Part shown: piece after piece, positions 1 through 13,400 of the stretch
Layout: each line of letters begins with the position of its first letter
How positions within the stretch are numbered: the first letter of the stretch is position 1
From: Dendrocalamus latiflorus
Lineage: Eukaryota; Streptophyta; Magnoliopsida; Poales; Poaceae
NCBI GenBank assembly: GCA_017311315.1
Contig: CM029631.1
Location: 11,379,910-11,443,909, forward strand
Length of the DNA stretch: 64,000 nucleotides
Direction: 5' to 3'
Position numbers and translations under genes: made by a program
Notes under the pieces: model-generated
The model's database searches: none
Told to the model about the DNA's origin: nothing
What the model saw: the letters and a program-made list of their open reading frames with translations, nothing else

Positions 1-564
1 TACTCGTTGAAACTATGGCTGGATCTAGGACAGCCCATCTTAACGTACCTCGACTCACGGCTAGCTAGCCTTGGTGTCCATGTTCAATGGTGCACGTATC
101 CTCTAGCTTTTTCATACCATGATTGTCATACGTATTCGCATATTACCAACCCGTAAACACACGTAGCTAGCATATGACAAGCTTTTGGTAACATGCTGTG
201 AGAAAACACCACAAACTTTGCGAGGAAAAAATACGTATCCGATTCAAAATAGAGTTTTTGGTGCGGTCGAACTTCTACGAACGAGTGGACCAAATTTCTA
301 GAGATCTACACGTAGCCTACAAGTGTCCCGTTGATTTTTTTTTTCATCACAAAGGACAGATAGATCGAGATGCAGAACACAAGTTTTTTCCACAGCGTTG
401 CATGCGAATTCAGAAGAGGGGAATGGCTTGGATCTAGGACAGATTCATCGATAGATGCAGCTAGCGAACATGCATGTACAAGAACCAGAGAGACAGCAGC
501 ATGTTACGTGTGGGGCAGTGGGAGACAGTGCCTAGTGCCGACACGATAAAAGAAAGGCACTGCC

Positions 565-597
565 TTCTCTCTCTCTCTCTCTCCCTCTCTCTCTTCT
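565..597. repeat. CT microsatellite
   Basis: An imperfect (CT)n tract of about 33 bases, interrupted by single C insertions. Such tracts are common in grass promoters and introns; no function can be read from the sequence. Confidence 0.85.
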
Positions 598-1206
598 TTC
601 TTGCACAGTTTAGTATTTTGTCCACATCACCATCATTTCCGTATCACTAGCTTAGTTCCTGATGACATGATAGAAATAAATAATATTGCCCATACTGCCC
701 TTCCCAAGAATTATACATACATGCATGCATGGCCCTACCCTTGGCTTCACCATTCTAGCTAGCCTGCCTGCTCCCTTGTCTTCTCTCTTTATTAACTTTT
801 TTCTCTGCAAATCAGGCTGAAATTAATATAAATTTGTGATATTTTGTAATGAAAAAGGTAGCTCGGCAGAAAATAATTAACCTATATTTTTATTTAATTA
901 AAGGTGGAATGAAAAAAAATGTATTGCGAAATGTAACTGTGGGGGTACTGCACTCTGTTTACAAGCATGAAACATAAAAGAAGAAAAGGTAGGTCTAGGT
1001 TGTAAGGTACATGTGTGCCTGCCACCGCGAAAGGTTTTTCCTTCTCCATGATTTGATGCCCCTCCCAATAGTCTTATGGACCACTTCTTCTTCTTCTCTG
1101 TATGCATTACATACTCTACAAAGAAAAAACAAGACTTTTACGATATCTTAAAATGAATATAGGTCTTTACGATCTAATGGCTCCGATTAGTTAAGATTTA
1201 GTTACT

Positions 1207-1585
1207 TTAGGCTGATCTTTTACGGCATCCAGAGTTTGGCGGTGCTGACATTGATCTTGTCGCGGTTGTCGAGGATGGTGCAGTTGATCGTGCGAGCAGG
1301 CCAGGCAATAGTGGGCTTTGCAGGCCATTCCGCATTGACCTCCTGTTGCATCCAGAGTCCAGCGGCATTTGCGGCTGCTCGGTGGCGGCCATCATCGTCG
1401 TCGTGACCATGTCCTTGGCCGGGACCTTCCCCTTAGCACCATGCCCCAGCCTCTCGAGCTCATATAGCCCGCATCAGGCCCCTGTACTGGCCGTCCCATC
1501 CAGGCAACGTAGAGGGGCCCTCGTCATCCCTAGCGCTACAGAACCCATGCTTGGCGTGCCGAATGCTGACATGGATCCCACCAAA
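1207..1585. other. GC-rich island of unknown origin
   Basis: This island is clearly more GC-rich than the AT-rich DNA on both sides. It has short open frames on both strands (for example - strand 1410-1207 and + strand 1346-1615), but none carries a motif I can name. It could be an unannotated exon, a captured gene fragment or a transposon remnant. Confidence 0.3.
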
Positions 1586-1855
1586 AAAATAAGGTTAAAA
1601 AATAAAAATCTATAATACCCACATAAATCAACAGTCGAATTTTATTTCTATTACCACCTTTCTACTATTAGTATAATTTACTATAAAAATCCAAAACAAA
1701 GAAGAAGAAGAAGAAGAAGAAAGAGAGAAAATTAGTTTCGATTTGCACTTAGTGAGTTACGGGCATCTCATATTTGTCACTGTGCGTTTCAATTTGCAAT
1801 AATGTAATTAAACAGCATTTTAATCAATCAATTCTTTGGTAATTTGATTTGTCAG

Positions 1856-3520
1856 GGCACAGGTGGTCGGGTGGCCGCCAGTCCGGTCGTTCCGGAAGAA
1901 CATCCTGGCCGTGCAGGCCGAGAAGGGCGCCGGCAAGGAGGACGGCGACAAGTCGTCGCCGGCTGCCGGCGGGCCCGCCGCATTCGTGAAGGTGAGCATG
2001 GACGGCGCGCCGTACCTGCGCAAGGTGGACCTGAAGATGTACAAGAGCTACCAGGAGCTCTCCAAGGCGCTTGAGAAGATGTTCAGCTCCTTCACCATTG
2101 GTACACACCATATCAGCACTCGTACATTTAATTCACCAAAATTCCTAAATTATGTCCGTTTAGGACTTTTGAATTTTACTGAATCCCCATGTATAGGAAT
2201 TAATAACATTGTTTCATGTAATTAAAATTCCTACGAGACACCCACGTTCCAAATTAGCCTTTTAACACTGCTCTCCAGCTTTAAGTTTTCGTGAAAATTA
2301 ACTTATAAATTAGTTACTAGCTAGTTGTTACATGCATGCATGGCTTGTATACATTATTGCATTTACATTTGCATGTGTGGTGGTGGTCACCATGTGGTTT
2401 TGCCAGGGGTGCACTGCATGATTTGCATCCTTGGTAGGTGTCTGCCCTGCCCGGCATAATGCCATTGTCTCTCTAGCTAGTTAACACGTGTATATATATG
2501 CCGTGTGTGTATGTGTGTACCGATGGGCTCAACATACACAGCTAGCTCATTATCATGGCATCTGCTTAATTAGCTAGCTAAAGCTAGGTTGGTTCATCAT
2601 TGGCATGTGCTGTTCTAACTCAACACCTAACAATCAATCCACATGTTGAAGCGTGCATCTTAAAAAAAATGGGGGGATACATATTGCTCAGCTACAACGA
2701 CCAATAATTATTGGCCTTTTTAGTGTGGTAATTAAGTATGTGTGGTTCATTGACTTGAGATTGAACTTTGACACTTGCTGTTAGTCCATAATCTCAAGCA
2801 CACATACGGAGGAATATATATGGCGAAACAGTTTATTTCCTACAGCAAATGGTCATGTAGGAGTGCAATGCTTCAATCAAACAACTCTGAAGTATGAGCT
2901 ACTTACCATTTGGATCCTAAATTGCAAAGAAATTTTCATAATATTTGTCAGTTTGTTTGCATTGGCAGAGTACCATGACATGGATTTCTAATTAATGTTT
3001 TGATATTCCCCAAATATACACTTCAGGAAACTGCGGATCTCAAGGGATGAACGGCATGAACGAGAGCAAGCTGATGGATCTACTCAACGGCTCCGAGTAC
3101 GTGCCAACCTACGAGGACAAGGACGGCGACTGGATGCTCGTCGGCGACGTTCCATGGGAGTGAGTGCTACCTCTCCATGCATGCTACATTTGTATACTGT
3201 TTAATTCTAATCACCCCAATTACTACTCTGAATATCTTATATGTGTTAATGTTCTATATATGTTCTCACCATTTTCTTTGGAAATGAAAATTTCAGGATG
3301 TTCGTCGAGTCATGCAAGCGCCTTCGGATAATGCAAGGATCAGAAGCCATTGGCCTTGGTCAGTACATAAGTTTTCAAATCAGCAGATGAAAATTTTTCT
3401 AGAGATTAATTAATTTTCAGGTTAATTTGGATGTTACTAACAAAACAATGTGATCCATTTGGTTTTGAATTGTTTGTTTCAGCACCAAGGGCAATGGAGA
3501 AATGCAAGAACAGAAGCTGA
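1856..3520 (+). CDS. Aux/IAA auxin-response repressor, 3' four exons (N-terminus outside window)
   Basis: Aux/IAA proteins are short-lived nuclear repressors that bind ARF transcription factors and are degraded through TIR1/AFB when auxin is present. Exons read 1856-2100, 3027-3159, 3297-3358 and 3483-3520 (TGA), all with GT/AG borders and matching phases, giving about 158 residues. Visible are the domain II degron core GWPPVR, domain III beginning [15 protein letters not shown], and domain IV with the acidic [11 protein letters not shown] stretch followed by CKRLRIM, so both faces of the PB1 dimerisation domain are present. The C-terminus [12 protein letters not shown] and the [14 protein letters not shown] segment resemble the IAA8/IAA9/IAA27 group. 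Exon 1 with the LxLxL repression motif must lie more than 1.85 kb upstream or be lost. No break is seen in the visible exons. Family certain; member number not assigned. Confidence 0.93.
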
Positions 3521-5137
3521 GGAGAACATGTACTGAATGTCTGAATAATTTGCAAGAACCAACCTATAGCTTTGCAGCTTTGCTTGCTCATCTCTGTATC
3601 ATATTCGCTGTCCTCCAAGTCTGTACCTCCTGATCAGTGAAGTCATTTTGGTGTGTGATCTGTCCTGTTCCAGTCAGTCGGTCTCATCTTGTCATATACA
3701 TAAGAAAGAAGAGGCCATGAACATGTATCTGTACCTGTCACATAACTATGTCTTTTTTGTTCTACCTGTTCTTCCCTTTTTTCCTTTTCTTTTCTTGGCA
3801 CAAAGTGCAAGGGCTCTTAAGGGGCCTCCTTGCAGTTTGCCCATCAAAAGTTGCTTAATTATCATGGTTGTGTCAGTGGAACAAATAATTATTGTTGCAA
3901 GGTATTAAATATTAATTGTATTTATGGGGATGGTTGGTGCTTCCTTCTTTTGTCATTTCATTTTGGTCTTGTAAACGTGTAATGTTGTCACATTGAACCA
4001 TAAGAGGATTCAATGATGAGATGCTTTGCTCTGTGATGTATAGACAAACATTACTGTATCTACCTGGCTGTGTGTGTTTTTATATGCGGAGCCAACTGGG
4101 AGGCAGTAGCATGCCATGTGCATAGTGATGGGGGCTTATGTTTTATATACCAATCAATAGTTCTCTTCTCACTAGTATTATGAGGCATCACACTTTGCTG
4201 CATCTTTTGCTGTCTGGTACTATTCTATGCCGATGTTTGGTACATTGTGCCCTATTGCCATGATAAAGGGTGCAAGGTTGGCCAAAGTTGAGGCGTTCTT
4301 TTCCCTGCTTTCTACACACAGAGAGAGAAGCCCAACAAAAAAAACTTAGTGCTGGAAGGTGTTGCCATGATTTTTGGGAATTTTCAGCTGTACCTTCCTA
4401 GTAATGAGTATCTCCCCAACTAAAGGTGCTTTTGCATGTTTAATTAAGCAGAACATATTTTCCCTTTGGAGATCATGTCTCCTTACAATGATGGCAGCTT
4501 TGAGTCTTTTCAAGTGCCCCTTGTCCATCTTTGAAGACAATCTGTATGGCTTGTATCAAGAAATTGTTCAGTAAACAGAGCTCACACTGAATATTGTTTT
4601 CTCCCAACGATGGAGCATCTTTTCATTAACGAGGTAACTTGTCTCTTAAGGTTACAACCTGTTTCATCCATCAAAATGTACCATCAAAGCTTAATTAAAC
4701 TCTCAGAGTTATGACCATACGGAAACTTAAATTTTAGGGAACATTTTTTCGCATTTTCTGGAGGGAACATTGATTTTTACAAGCATATCTACTCTTCAGT
4801 AAACTTGCTAAGCAGAGATACCACTTGGGATGGTAGGGGGGCATATAGACAGAAAATTGTTGTAGAAGAAAAGGGCTACAAAGAGGAATGTTAAATAAAA
4901 AATTGATGTTTGATACATACTTGAAGAGTATTTATTAGAAGAATGCCAAGAAATTATTGAATTGTTCCTCAGACTGTACATCAAGAACAAAGTGATGGAG
5001 GAATAGCTTATTACATGCAGAAAGATCACCATGGAAACAAGCACTTAACTTATTATATATACAAAGATCACCATGGGAAAAACATTATTAGAGCCGAAAT
5101 CTAATTCCATCATAATTCAGACACATGGACTCTAGTT
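3521..5137. other. Convergent intergenic region with two 3' UTRs
   Basis: The region lies between the stop codons of two convergent genes, the Aux/IAA gene (stop 3520) and the PRK-like gene (stop 5138). It is AT-rich, with short meaningless ORFs, and I see no domain or RNA gene. The first few hundred bases on each side are presumably 3' UTR. Confidence 0.6.
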
Positions 5138-8100
5138 TCAGATGTCCACCGATCTGATCACAAGATCCGCAGCATTTCCTGATTTCATTATAAGCTCCGC
5201 ATTTGGCCGGTCATTGTACGAGATCTGATTCACAAGACCAATTTCAAGACAAATAAGGACTTGTAATATGCAGAAACTGTGTGGCGAGAAACATGACAAT
5301 TGCGGAAACATGAGAGCGTATTAGCGCTTTCATTTGAACAGAGGATAAGTTATCTGTAAATTTCCTTTTGGAAATAACTATTTATGAAAGTTTTGTTATG
5401 GAAGAATAATGCAATTGAAGATTTGAAGAATCCTAAAGAAAAGGGGAAGGTGGGATCCACATTTTGCTGCAAATGGCTACTGAATTGAATTTGTATGACC
5501 AAATTAAAGCGTAGAACAATGGTTAACAATGGTTAACATAAGACGGCCTTCTTCTTAAAAGGACTACAGTAGAGCAGGTTTATCTGACTGTATGAAGGCA
5601 TGCATGTACGCTTGTGTGAGGAGGACGAGGGGGGGGAGAGAATTACCCGCCATGCTGCTACATCTGGCTCTTTTCCTGTGGCAATATGTCTCTTGAGCAC
5701 TCTTTGCATGGAGACATCAATGTCAATGTCAATGAACCTGAGAGAGTAAATTTTGACCATTAGAAACACAGTTTGTCCCTTTCAAGACGAATAAGCGAAT
5801 AGAATTCAGAGCTCCAGTAGAATTGTGTTGTGTTGTGCATAGTCCCAAACAAGGGTGTATTGTGTTGAAATAAAATAGAGAGCTCCACTAGGATTCGGAA
5901 CTCATGGTCAATAAAATTATATTTCTGCAAATTGCGGTTGCAAAACCTACATACTCACCATTTTTCATCAAACATGTCTCTAATCTCCCTCCAAACATCT
6001 TCTTCCAGAAATAGATAATTACCTTCGATGATCACTATTTTGTGCCTGTAAAAATCGAGTTATTAGCAACCAGCATGTGTTGAAGTACCTGTACTTACAG
6101 TAAACTGGGGCATTTATTGAAAAATTGTATTTATGCAGCCAATATGCATGGATAAAGTTATGAGACATGCAGGGTACAGTCTGATAGGCACATACAAAAT
6201 GAAAATGGGAGTAACTTCTCATCACTTGCGGACTATATGCAGGGAGAGAAAATTTCCAGTAAATCGGAATCAACACAAGTATTCATGAACAGGGTAATTA
6301 GCAGTGCGTATATATAATATGGTCATGCCACACAGCATAACATTTGCATAAAGTTCCAGCATTATGAGATGCCAAATTGAGTTAGTCCAAAAGGTTCTAC
6401 AAAAGCTAGCATGTCAAGCATCTTTAAACTATATGACTAACTCAGGCATGTTTCACATTTGAATTAAGTCTAACTAAGAAACTAATGTCCAAGAATTATT
6501 CAAAGATAACTTACTGTGGCTTTACAAATATGTCATTTTCAACTGGGTCACCAACACCATGATCAAATGATGGAGCATAAACTGAGTCCTACAAACCAAG
6601 ATGTTTCAAGGATCAGTCCGAATACAATTCACTGCTAAAGATCTCACATTACTTGACAGTGAAATTGCTAATACCTCTTTCCTTAGGGTCTGTAGGCATT
6701 TCAGAAAGAGCGATGGATTGAATGTCCATGGTGCTAAATTTATTGATTCAATTGTCAGTATATATGTTATGTAAAGAATATTTTGTTAAAACAGATCAAG
6801 GAGAACACTTCTCACCTCCTCTTCTTGCATGTGCTTCCTTTGGATCCTAGAAGCACGATAATGTCAATAACTTGAGAAAGCAACGCAAATTCAGATAGAT
6901 GGGTTGCACGGCAGAGAACGAACCTCCATTGCATCAAGCTGGGACCGATAAAGGTGGAAGCCGTCCATGGGGAGCATTGTAGCAATTTCATCATTTGAAA
7001 TCAGTGAAGTACCTTTTGCATGCTTCTGGGACCAATGCATGTTAACACGTCGAACCACTTCAGAGGCAACAGTAGACTTGCCTGCACCAGGTGGGCCAGC
7101 TAGACCAACAATGTATCTGTTGTTCAGCATAAAAGTAATTCAAGAGATGTTCTCAACAGAAGAGCTAGCACAATTCATTTAATGTTCCAGCAATTTCAAA
7201 AGACTAACTTCATTGACATTGCAATTGTCAATGTAGCACTGCCCCAAAACCGGAAAGAAAAAGAGAAAACATAGAATGAGAAGGGTCATTTTTATGCCTT
7301 TAATAACAATTAGACACGGAATGCCTTATTTCAATGTTATTCACATGTTAAACAGATTCACTATCGTCAGACTCAAGACTAAGTAATTGCAGGGCATTTA
7401 ACAGAAAAAAAGCTACAGCTTCTTTTCGTAGATCATTCTACCAAATTAAGTGTGTTCAGTTCCTGCTCAAAAAAACTGAAAATCATGGGGGAAACGCATA
7501 ATTCCATTTCTGTTTTTTATGTTTTGCCCAAACGAAAATAAAGATTGAATAGCGAATAGAACAGTGCATGGTTGCTTTGATGATGCTCAAGATTCAAGGA
7601 TAAAAATGCACTAGTGGAGATAGAAGTACTTCAATGCACTATAATGAACATCCCAAAACATGGATAGAAACAACTTACTTTGAGTCGAGATGTTCAATGT
7701 TCTTCAAAACAGAAAGAAGGTGTTCAGCCAAAGCATCATATATCTCCTCCATTGACCTTCAGGATTAAAAAAAAAAGTCCAACTTTTATTAGCATCCCAA
7801 GTTATATAGCTCAACTTACTATTGGTAAAATTTGAAAAGAGTGTAGCATAGTCAAAGGTATTCTATATATAATCCAGCTTAAATGATTGCATCAGAAAAG
7901 CTAAAGCCATTTACAGCATATTTACGCCTCATGGTGGTTTTGTCTTTTTATTAAAAAGCAATAAATTTGCCTTGACTGATGCAAAAATAGCAAAGCAGCA
8001 TTTCTTTTTTCTTGGCTGGTAGCATCAGATAATTTTCTTATAGAATTATTTTTTTCCTCTGAAAAATAAGGATTTCTGCTGCTTGTTCTGGGAAGTGGGA

Positions 8101-9859
8101 ACTAGTACATGGAGAAAAAGATACCAACTCGCTGGCTAGTACATGGGCAGAATTTGGCATAATCAATTTGGAAGTAAAAAAGCTATTATGTTAGCTAACA
8201 ATAAACTACACTTTCATGACAAAAGTTCAAATTTAAAATCGCTTTTAAGAGTTGGGTAACAAAGCAGTGCTAAATTAACAATGTTAAGTTTCATTTCATG
8301 CTGCAACACTCATTTTACTAGTTGACATGCCCTCAGAAAGAAGACCTGTGATCTAGTTGGGTCAAATCTTTCATCAGACAGGGCCAGCATCAAAACTGAA
8401 TCACTGATGAGCTAACGATATTAACAGCAACTGACCAAAAATTCCCAGAGCACCCCAAAAATGCAAGGCTAGATCCACTACAGTATGGTAGTAATGACCA
8501 ACGTAGTACATCAAATAGACTAAATGTGTAGTGGCAGTGATTGTTTTCAATTATAAATTAGAACAAGTAGTTTACTTGGCTTCTATTTGCGCAGATTCTT
8601 GTCTCTGATAGCAAGGAACCTGGAAAGGAATACAGGAGTCAAACATCACAAATACATACATAACAAAAATGCGTAAGAAGAAAAGGACACTTACATGATG
8701 TTTCTTCTTCTGTGTAACTTGAATACTTGATCGAGGAAATGATGGTTGAAAGTTGGCACTGATTGAAGGCATTGCCTTTATCACTTTGTTTCTTATAGCG
8801 CAACTCCTACAAGATATGTATCCTGAAGAGGCAGGGAAATTGTACTTTTGAGCTATACGGTAAAAACCATGAGAAAGAAAGATCAGACAAATGCCTTGTA
8901 GTCGGGGAACTGAAAGAGAGGACATCGGTTAGCAGCCAGGTGAGATTATGACTGCCAGCTTGCAGTAAGAAATTTGCATGTACAACTAGCAGGTACAATC
9001 AGTGGGGATTAGGAGGAGCAATCACATGACACCAGTTAGGGATTAAAGCGAGCATCGAGAGTTCTGGGTCCTTTTTTAAGTCAAATAGGTCAGCCTTCTT
9101 CCTTTCTTCAATTAAACTAAGCTTTGGTAACCACACAAGTTGCTCATAACAGTGCCAACAATAGAATCGCAAATAATTTGCACAACGTGCATAACCAAGA
9201 ACAATGCAGCATTGCTGAAGTATCTGCCGGCGTTGTTGAAGCGGATGCAGCAAAGGAGAAAATGCGACAGGCATTGATTGGTAGATTAAGATCATTGGCT
9301 CACAAACAGCAGGATTGCCCACCTCCCGTAGCAAATTACTACTGATGTTATATAGGCTGCGCTTTTACCCACGGGAGGATAGGAACTTTAGTTAGGAAAA
9401 AAAAAGCCTTCTTACGGGTTTAGTTAGCCTGTGAGCTGTGGCGCTGCGCTACAAGGCTTTACAGATTACCAGCACAAGCACAAGGCTGTAAAACAATAGC
9501 AATTCACAAATCAAAGCCACGGTTTTTGGACTTTTAGTCTCGCAATTAGCCACAACCTAATACTCCTCGTATGTAAAGCAAAGCTAATTCTTCTCGCAAC
9601 CGAGGGCTCGCTCCCATCCAATGGAAGCGAACCCTCCCAATTGCGAAGCAGCCAAGCGCAGGGCGAAATTACACTACTAGCTAGCTAGTTGGGGGAAACT
9701 GAGACGCGAGGGAGAGAAGCGTAGCGTAAGGAGTGGAGCTGTGGAGGGGATCGATCACTTACCGGCCGAACCGAACCGGCGGCGATCGTACGGTGGCCGG
9801 AGCAGCCGCGCCTGCGCCGCCGCCTTGGGGTGGGCGACGATGGAACCCGACAACTCCAT
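5138..9859 (-). CDS. P-loop kinase of the phosphoribulokinase/uridine kinase superfamily, 11 exons, 351 aa
   Basis: Reading from the ATG at 9859, the exons are 9859-9763, 8909-8695, 8619-8576, 7756-7679, 7116-6924, 6846-6816, 6733-6675, 6588-6515, 6045-5959, 5737-5647 and 5224-5138. All junctions keep phase and the total is 1056 bases. The protein has the Walker A motif GPPGAGKST after KYIVGLA, then LPMDGFHLYRSQLDAME, SFDHGVGDPVENDI, the Walker B-like segment VIIEGNYLFLEE, and MQRVLKRHIATGK. These match plant proteins annotated as uridine kinase-like or PRK-like, for which the substrate is, to my knowledge, not established. The N-terminal 100 residues are poorly conserved and may hold a plastid-targeting sequence. 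The exon 2 acceptor at 8909 is the strongest of two in-frame choices; the alternative near 8836 would shorten the protein by about 25 residues. A small MITE abuts the 5' leader. Confidence 0.88.
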
Positions 9860-9887
9860 GACCCTCCGGCCTCCGTCCCTCTCTGAA

Positions 9888-10042
9888 GGATTTATTGATC
9901 ATATACCCTCCATTTAGATGGAAATTAAGGATTTACACTCCTCACTCACATGTCAGTGACTTATGATGACCTCATATGTCATTGAGATGAGAAGGATAAA
10001 TCCTGAATTTTTTAACTAAAGAGAGAGTATATGATACAATCC
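9888..10042. mobile_element. 155-bp MITE with terminal inverted repeats and 11-bp direct repeats
   Basis: The ends are inverted relatives (GGATTTATTGATCATATAC on the left; the reverse complement of the right end reads GGATTGTATCATATACTC), and most of the element folds on itself. It is flanked by the perfect direct repeat CCCTCTCTGAA at 9877-9887 and 10043-10053. A duplication of 9-11 bases suggests Mutator-type insertion. The left duplication lies only 17 bases upstream of the PRK-like start codon. Confidence 0.75.
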
Positions 10043-10082
10043 CCCTCTCTGAATTGGGGTGCGTGTGGAGTGTTTTTCTCGT

Positions 10083-10472
10083 GCAAAATTTGATGTATGA
10101 CTCGTAGAAAGTTGTTATTTTGAGATAAGTTATTTAGTTTTCTGAAATTTAAATTTTGTCACTCTAGTTTTTTACTTTTTTTTATATAGATCATTATCAC
10201 TTATTTTCTTTCATTTTCTTTTCTATTATCTGATTTCCATATATTCCAAAGGTGATATACTAATTTCGCCCCTTATCTATTCCAAAGGGACCGGTATATC
10301 ACCTTTGGAATATATAAAAAAATCAGATGATAGAAAATAAAAAAGAAGAAAATTAGTGATTATGGCATATGTCAAAAGAGAAAAAAACTAGAGTGGCAAA
10401 TTTCAAATTTCATAACACTGAGTGACATATCTCGAAGTAGCAAATTTCTGAGTGATATATATCAAACTTTGC
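10083..10472. mobile_element. Foldback MITE, about 390 bp, long inverted arms
   Basis: The left half (from GCAAAATTTGA) and right half (ending TCAAACTTTGC) are imperfect reverse complements over nearly their whole length. Paired blocks include CACTCTAGTTTTTTAC with its complement near 10385-10395, and a CCAAAGGTGATATA block with its complement near 10300-10315. There is no coding capacity. No clean target-site duplication could be fixed, so the superfamily is uncertain. Confidence 0.7.
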
Positions 10473-13400
10473 CTTTTCTAGAGTGAGATTAACTGATAAG
10501 GGCATTTCTAATTGTGACACTACATAACAATGTGTCAATGTCTATGATTGCTATCTCATATAGATAGATTGCTATCTCATATAGATAATAGGCTAGATAT
10601 CATCTTTCTAATGCACAATATCTATCATTAATCAATACTGTAATTTGATATTTATTTTCAATTCCCTCTCTAATGCACCGTTTAATATAGTGCCACATCT
10701 TTGTAATATGATAGACATCACTTCCTTCTCCAATAGATGTCTTAACTAATGTCTTCGTATTGAATTGCATGCTCAAACAATGTCTTGTATGAAATACTAC
10801 TTTCCTCTCTTTTTTCATTAATTTTTTATTCACGTTTACTAAGGATTATTGGGAGTGCCCTAAAAGATGAGGGCTTTGGTCGCTCCTAAGTATATTATTT
10901 ATAGTTTAGATTGTTTTAGTGGATAACTAATTAATTATTGTTATAGCTCGATTCTTGATCCGGTCCCAGTTCCCGCTCCGATTTGTTTTCTCCATCGGTG
11001 GTGAGCTCGACAGCTCGATTCCAATTCAGCCTCAAACTCAAACTACTGTAGGGAGTTAACGCATTTTACCAAATCAAGTGCAACTTTGCTGGTTAGCCCC
11101 TTGTTTATAGTATATACAATATTGACGTAAGTAGTGCATCCGCGGTGCATATGACCTGATTGTCAAATTGTTCTAAGCAGCTCACACTCAGAATATTACG
11201 AACATGAGTTCATGGACCCACTAACCAAGCCGTCCATCAATTTTCGAGATCTATGCCGAATTTTCCCGGTTTTCTTTTGATTACTTTGGAATTAGTTTCA
11301 TGGGACAGAAAGAGAAAGAGAGATAAAATTTACAATCTAACAGTTTCACAGAATCACAGTACATGTAGGGTCTACCTCAAACATTATCTCTCCCCGCTCA
11401 TTCTCTCTCCCCAATCTCACACTCTCTCCACCCAATCAGTCAACGAAGAGGGTGGCGGTGAGTGACTGGTGACGAAGGGGGCGACGGTTGGTGGGGAAGC
11501 CATGGCGACGGTGGGCTACCAACGACGGAAGGGGCGACGACTGGCGGGGAAACCAGGAAGATGCCAACACGCTCCAAATTACGGCGAGGCACTGTCGATG
11601 TGCTCTAGATTCAGCCGGCCTCAATGTCATAGCCATCGAATCAGGCTGGCCTCGATCCCAACACCATCGGATCTCACTGGCCTCGATGCCACCACTACCA
11701 GATCTTACCAGCCTCAACCGCATCGCTGCCATATCTGGGCTAGCCATCTTTCTCAACTCCGATGCACCTCCACCACCTCCTCCAGGTTGCATCTTCTCCA
11801 AAGTACACCGGCCATCTTTGTAGGCGAGCACCACCAGTGCTCCTCCTCCGTCCTTGGGATCTGGTCACTATCCCCGCCTCAACGTGCACACGCACTACTA
11901 GATCTTGGCTTGTCGGCGACAGATCTGGCCTCGACGTGCACCAGCCACTATCATCGTCTCCACTATCGTCTGCTCTAGTGCACCACCATTGTGAACCTAC
12001 TCGACATCCCCAAGGTGTACCTACTCTAGTGAAGCTGCGAGACTATGTGGAGGTCACCCCATAGTTGTGATGAGCAATTGACCTTTGGATTAGAGTTGTG
12101 TAGAGGTTGAGTTTGGTTTTGAGGGGTTTGCAAAAGAATGCTTTTTGTTCTGTCATCTTACCTTGTCTGTCTGCGAGTACCAGAGCTCTTGCTTCTTACG
12201 AATTAGTGATCAGCAGGTGCTTTTACGACTTGGTGGTCAGTAGGTGTTCTTACGACTTGGTGGTCGGCCGGACTGATCGACAAAACAACCTTGGAGTGAC
12301 CGAAAGCTTCAGTACTGAATGACTTTGTGTGATCGTAGCCTATGATTGATAGTTGTAGCTTCTGCTAGTCGTGATCGATCGTCGTAGATGTGATCGATAG
12401 TCGTAGCATGTGATCGATGGTCGTAGCTCGGCCTTTCGTGATCGATAGTCGTAGCCGATGTGTGCAGTGGTCGTAACGGTCTGTGTAGTGGTCGCAATGC
12501 TCTACCTGTGTGATCGATAGTCATAGCGATAGCTTTTGCAATCTGGTTGATGGTCGTAGCTTCTGCTAGTCCTGATCGGTAGTCATATGCATGTGCATTC
12601 GATGGTCGTAGCGTCTGATACATAGTCATAGTAGATTGCTTTGTGGTCGTAGGCTACTGGAAGGATCTCGTGGGCTACGAGTACTTCTTAAGCATCTAAG
12701 TACTCATAAGTCGTTTCAGACCAGTCGGTTGGCTAAGGTTGTTCACTGGAATATTGATGTTCTGATCAGTGTTGACTAGGGTGTTTGTTGCTTTGTGCAC
12801 ATAAGGTTATTGCTTGGTTCTAAGATTAGAATCAGTAATTTGGGTGCATATATTTTGATTGTGCAAATTAATGATCTTTATGTATCGTACAGTGCTACGT
12901 GATGGTTTGTTTGTTGGTGTTCACTGTAGGTCTTCGGAGCTAGATTTGATAGGACTAACCGTACTCCAAAGCACTCCAAGGGGCTTCAGTTTTTAGCATA
13001 TGGATTTTTGTCTTTTTTATTTTATTTTATTTTGTTTTTGTTTTTGTTTTTTCTCCTTATTTTCTTGTATTGTCTATGCCGATAATTTTTTTACTTTTTA
13101 AATATTTAATTACACAAAATAAATCAAGAGCAGCTATAATGTAAAGTTGAAATGACATTGTTGGTTTCTAATATTTAGCTAATTCCTTTTGGCACAAACC
13201 TCCATGATTAAATGTATAGTTTAGATTATGAGTGCACCTGAAAGTGGGTTCACATTGGCATTTCCAGCTCACGCTAGCTCGAACATACTGGTACCAGTTA
13301 TAGCAGGATCATAAGTGAACATCCGCAGCTCATGGAAGGAAGATGCAGGATCTTTAATAAATTATTGTCCTGAATACATTACGGATTAGAGAAGAGTAGC

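Larger units (their letters stand above)
1..1855. other. Upstream/intron 1 region of the Aux/IAA gene; no exon recognised
   Basis: No coding exon can be supported here. The Aux/IAA reading frame enters the window in mid-gene at 1856 with a split codon, so this stretch is probably intron 1 and perhaps more upstream DNA. I looked for the domain I leucine motif (LxLxLP) typical of exon 1 and did not see it. The stretch holds a CT-rich microsatellite (about 565-597), a GAA run (about 1698-1720) and a GC-rich island (about 1207-1585) unlike the AT-rich flanks. Confidence 0.5.

Noticed and set aside
1346..1615. Candidate first exon of the Aux/IAA gene
   Set aside because: No LxLxLP motif and no donor that would join in phase to the exon at 1856.
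11436..12064. Overlapping 100-170-aa frames on both strands
   Set aside because: Low-complexity Ser/Pro/Arg composition, no domain, no splice-supported extension.
12190..12660. Regularly recurring short words suggesting a CRISPR-like array
   Set aside because: Spacing is irregular, the words diverge and the genome is a plant nucleus; it is a degenerate transposon-associated repeat.
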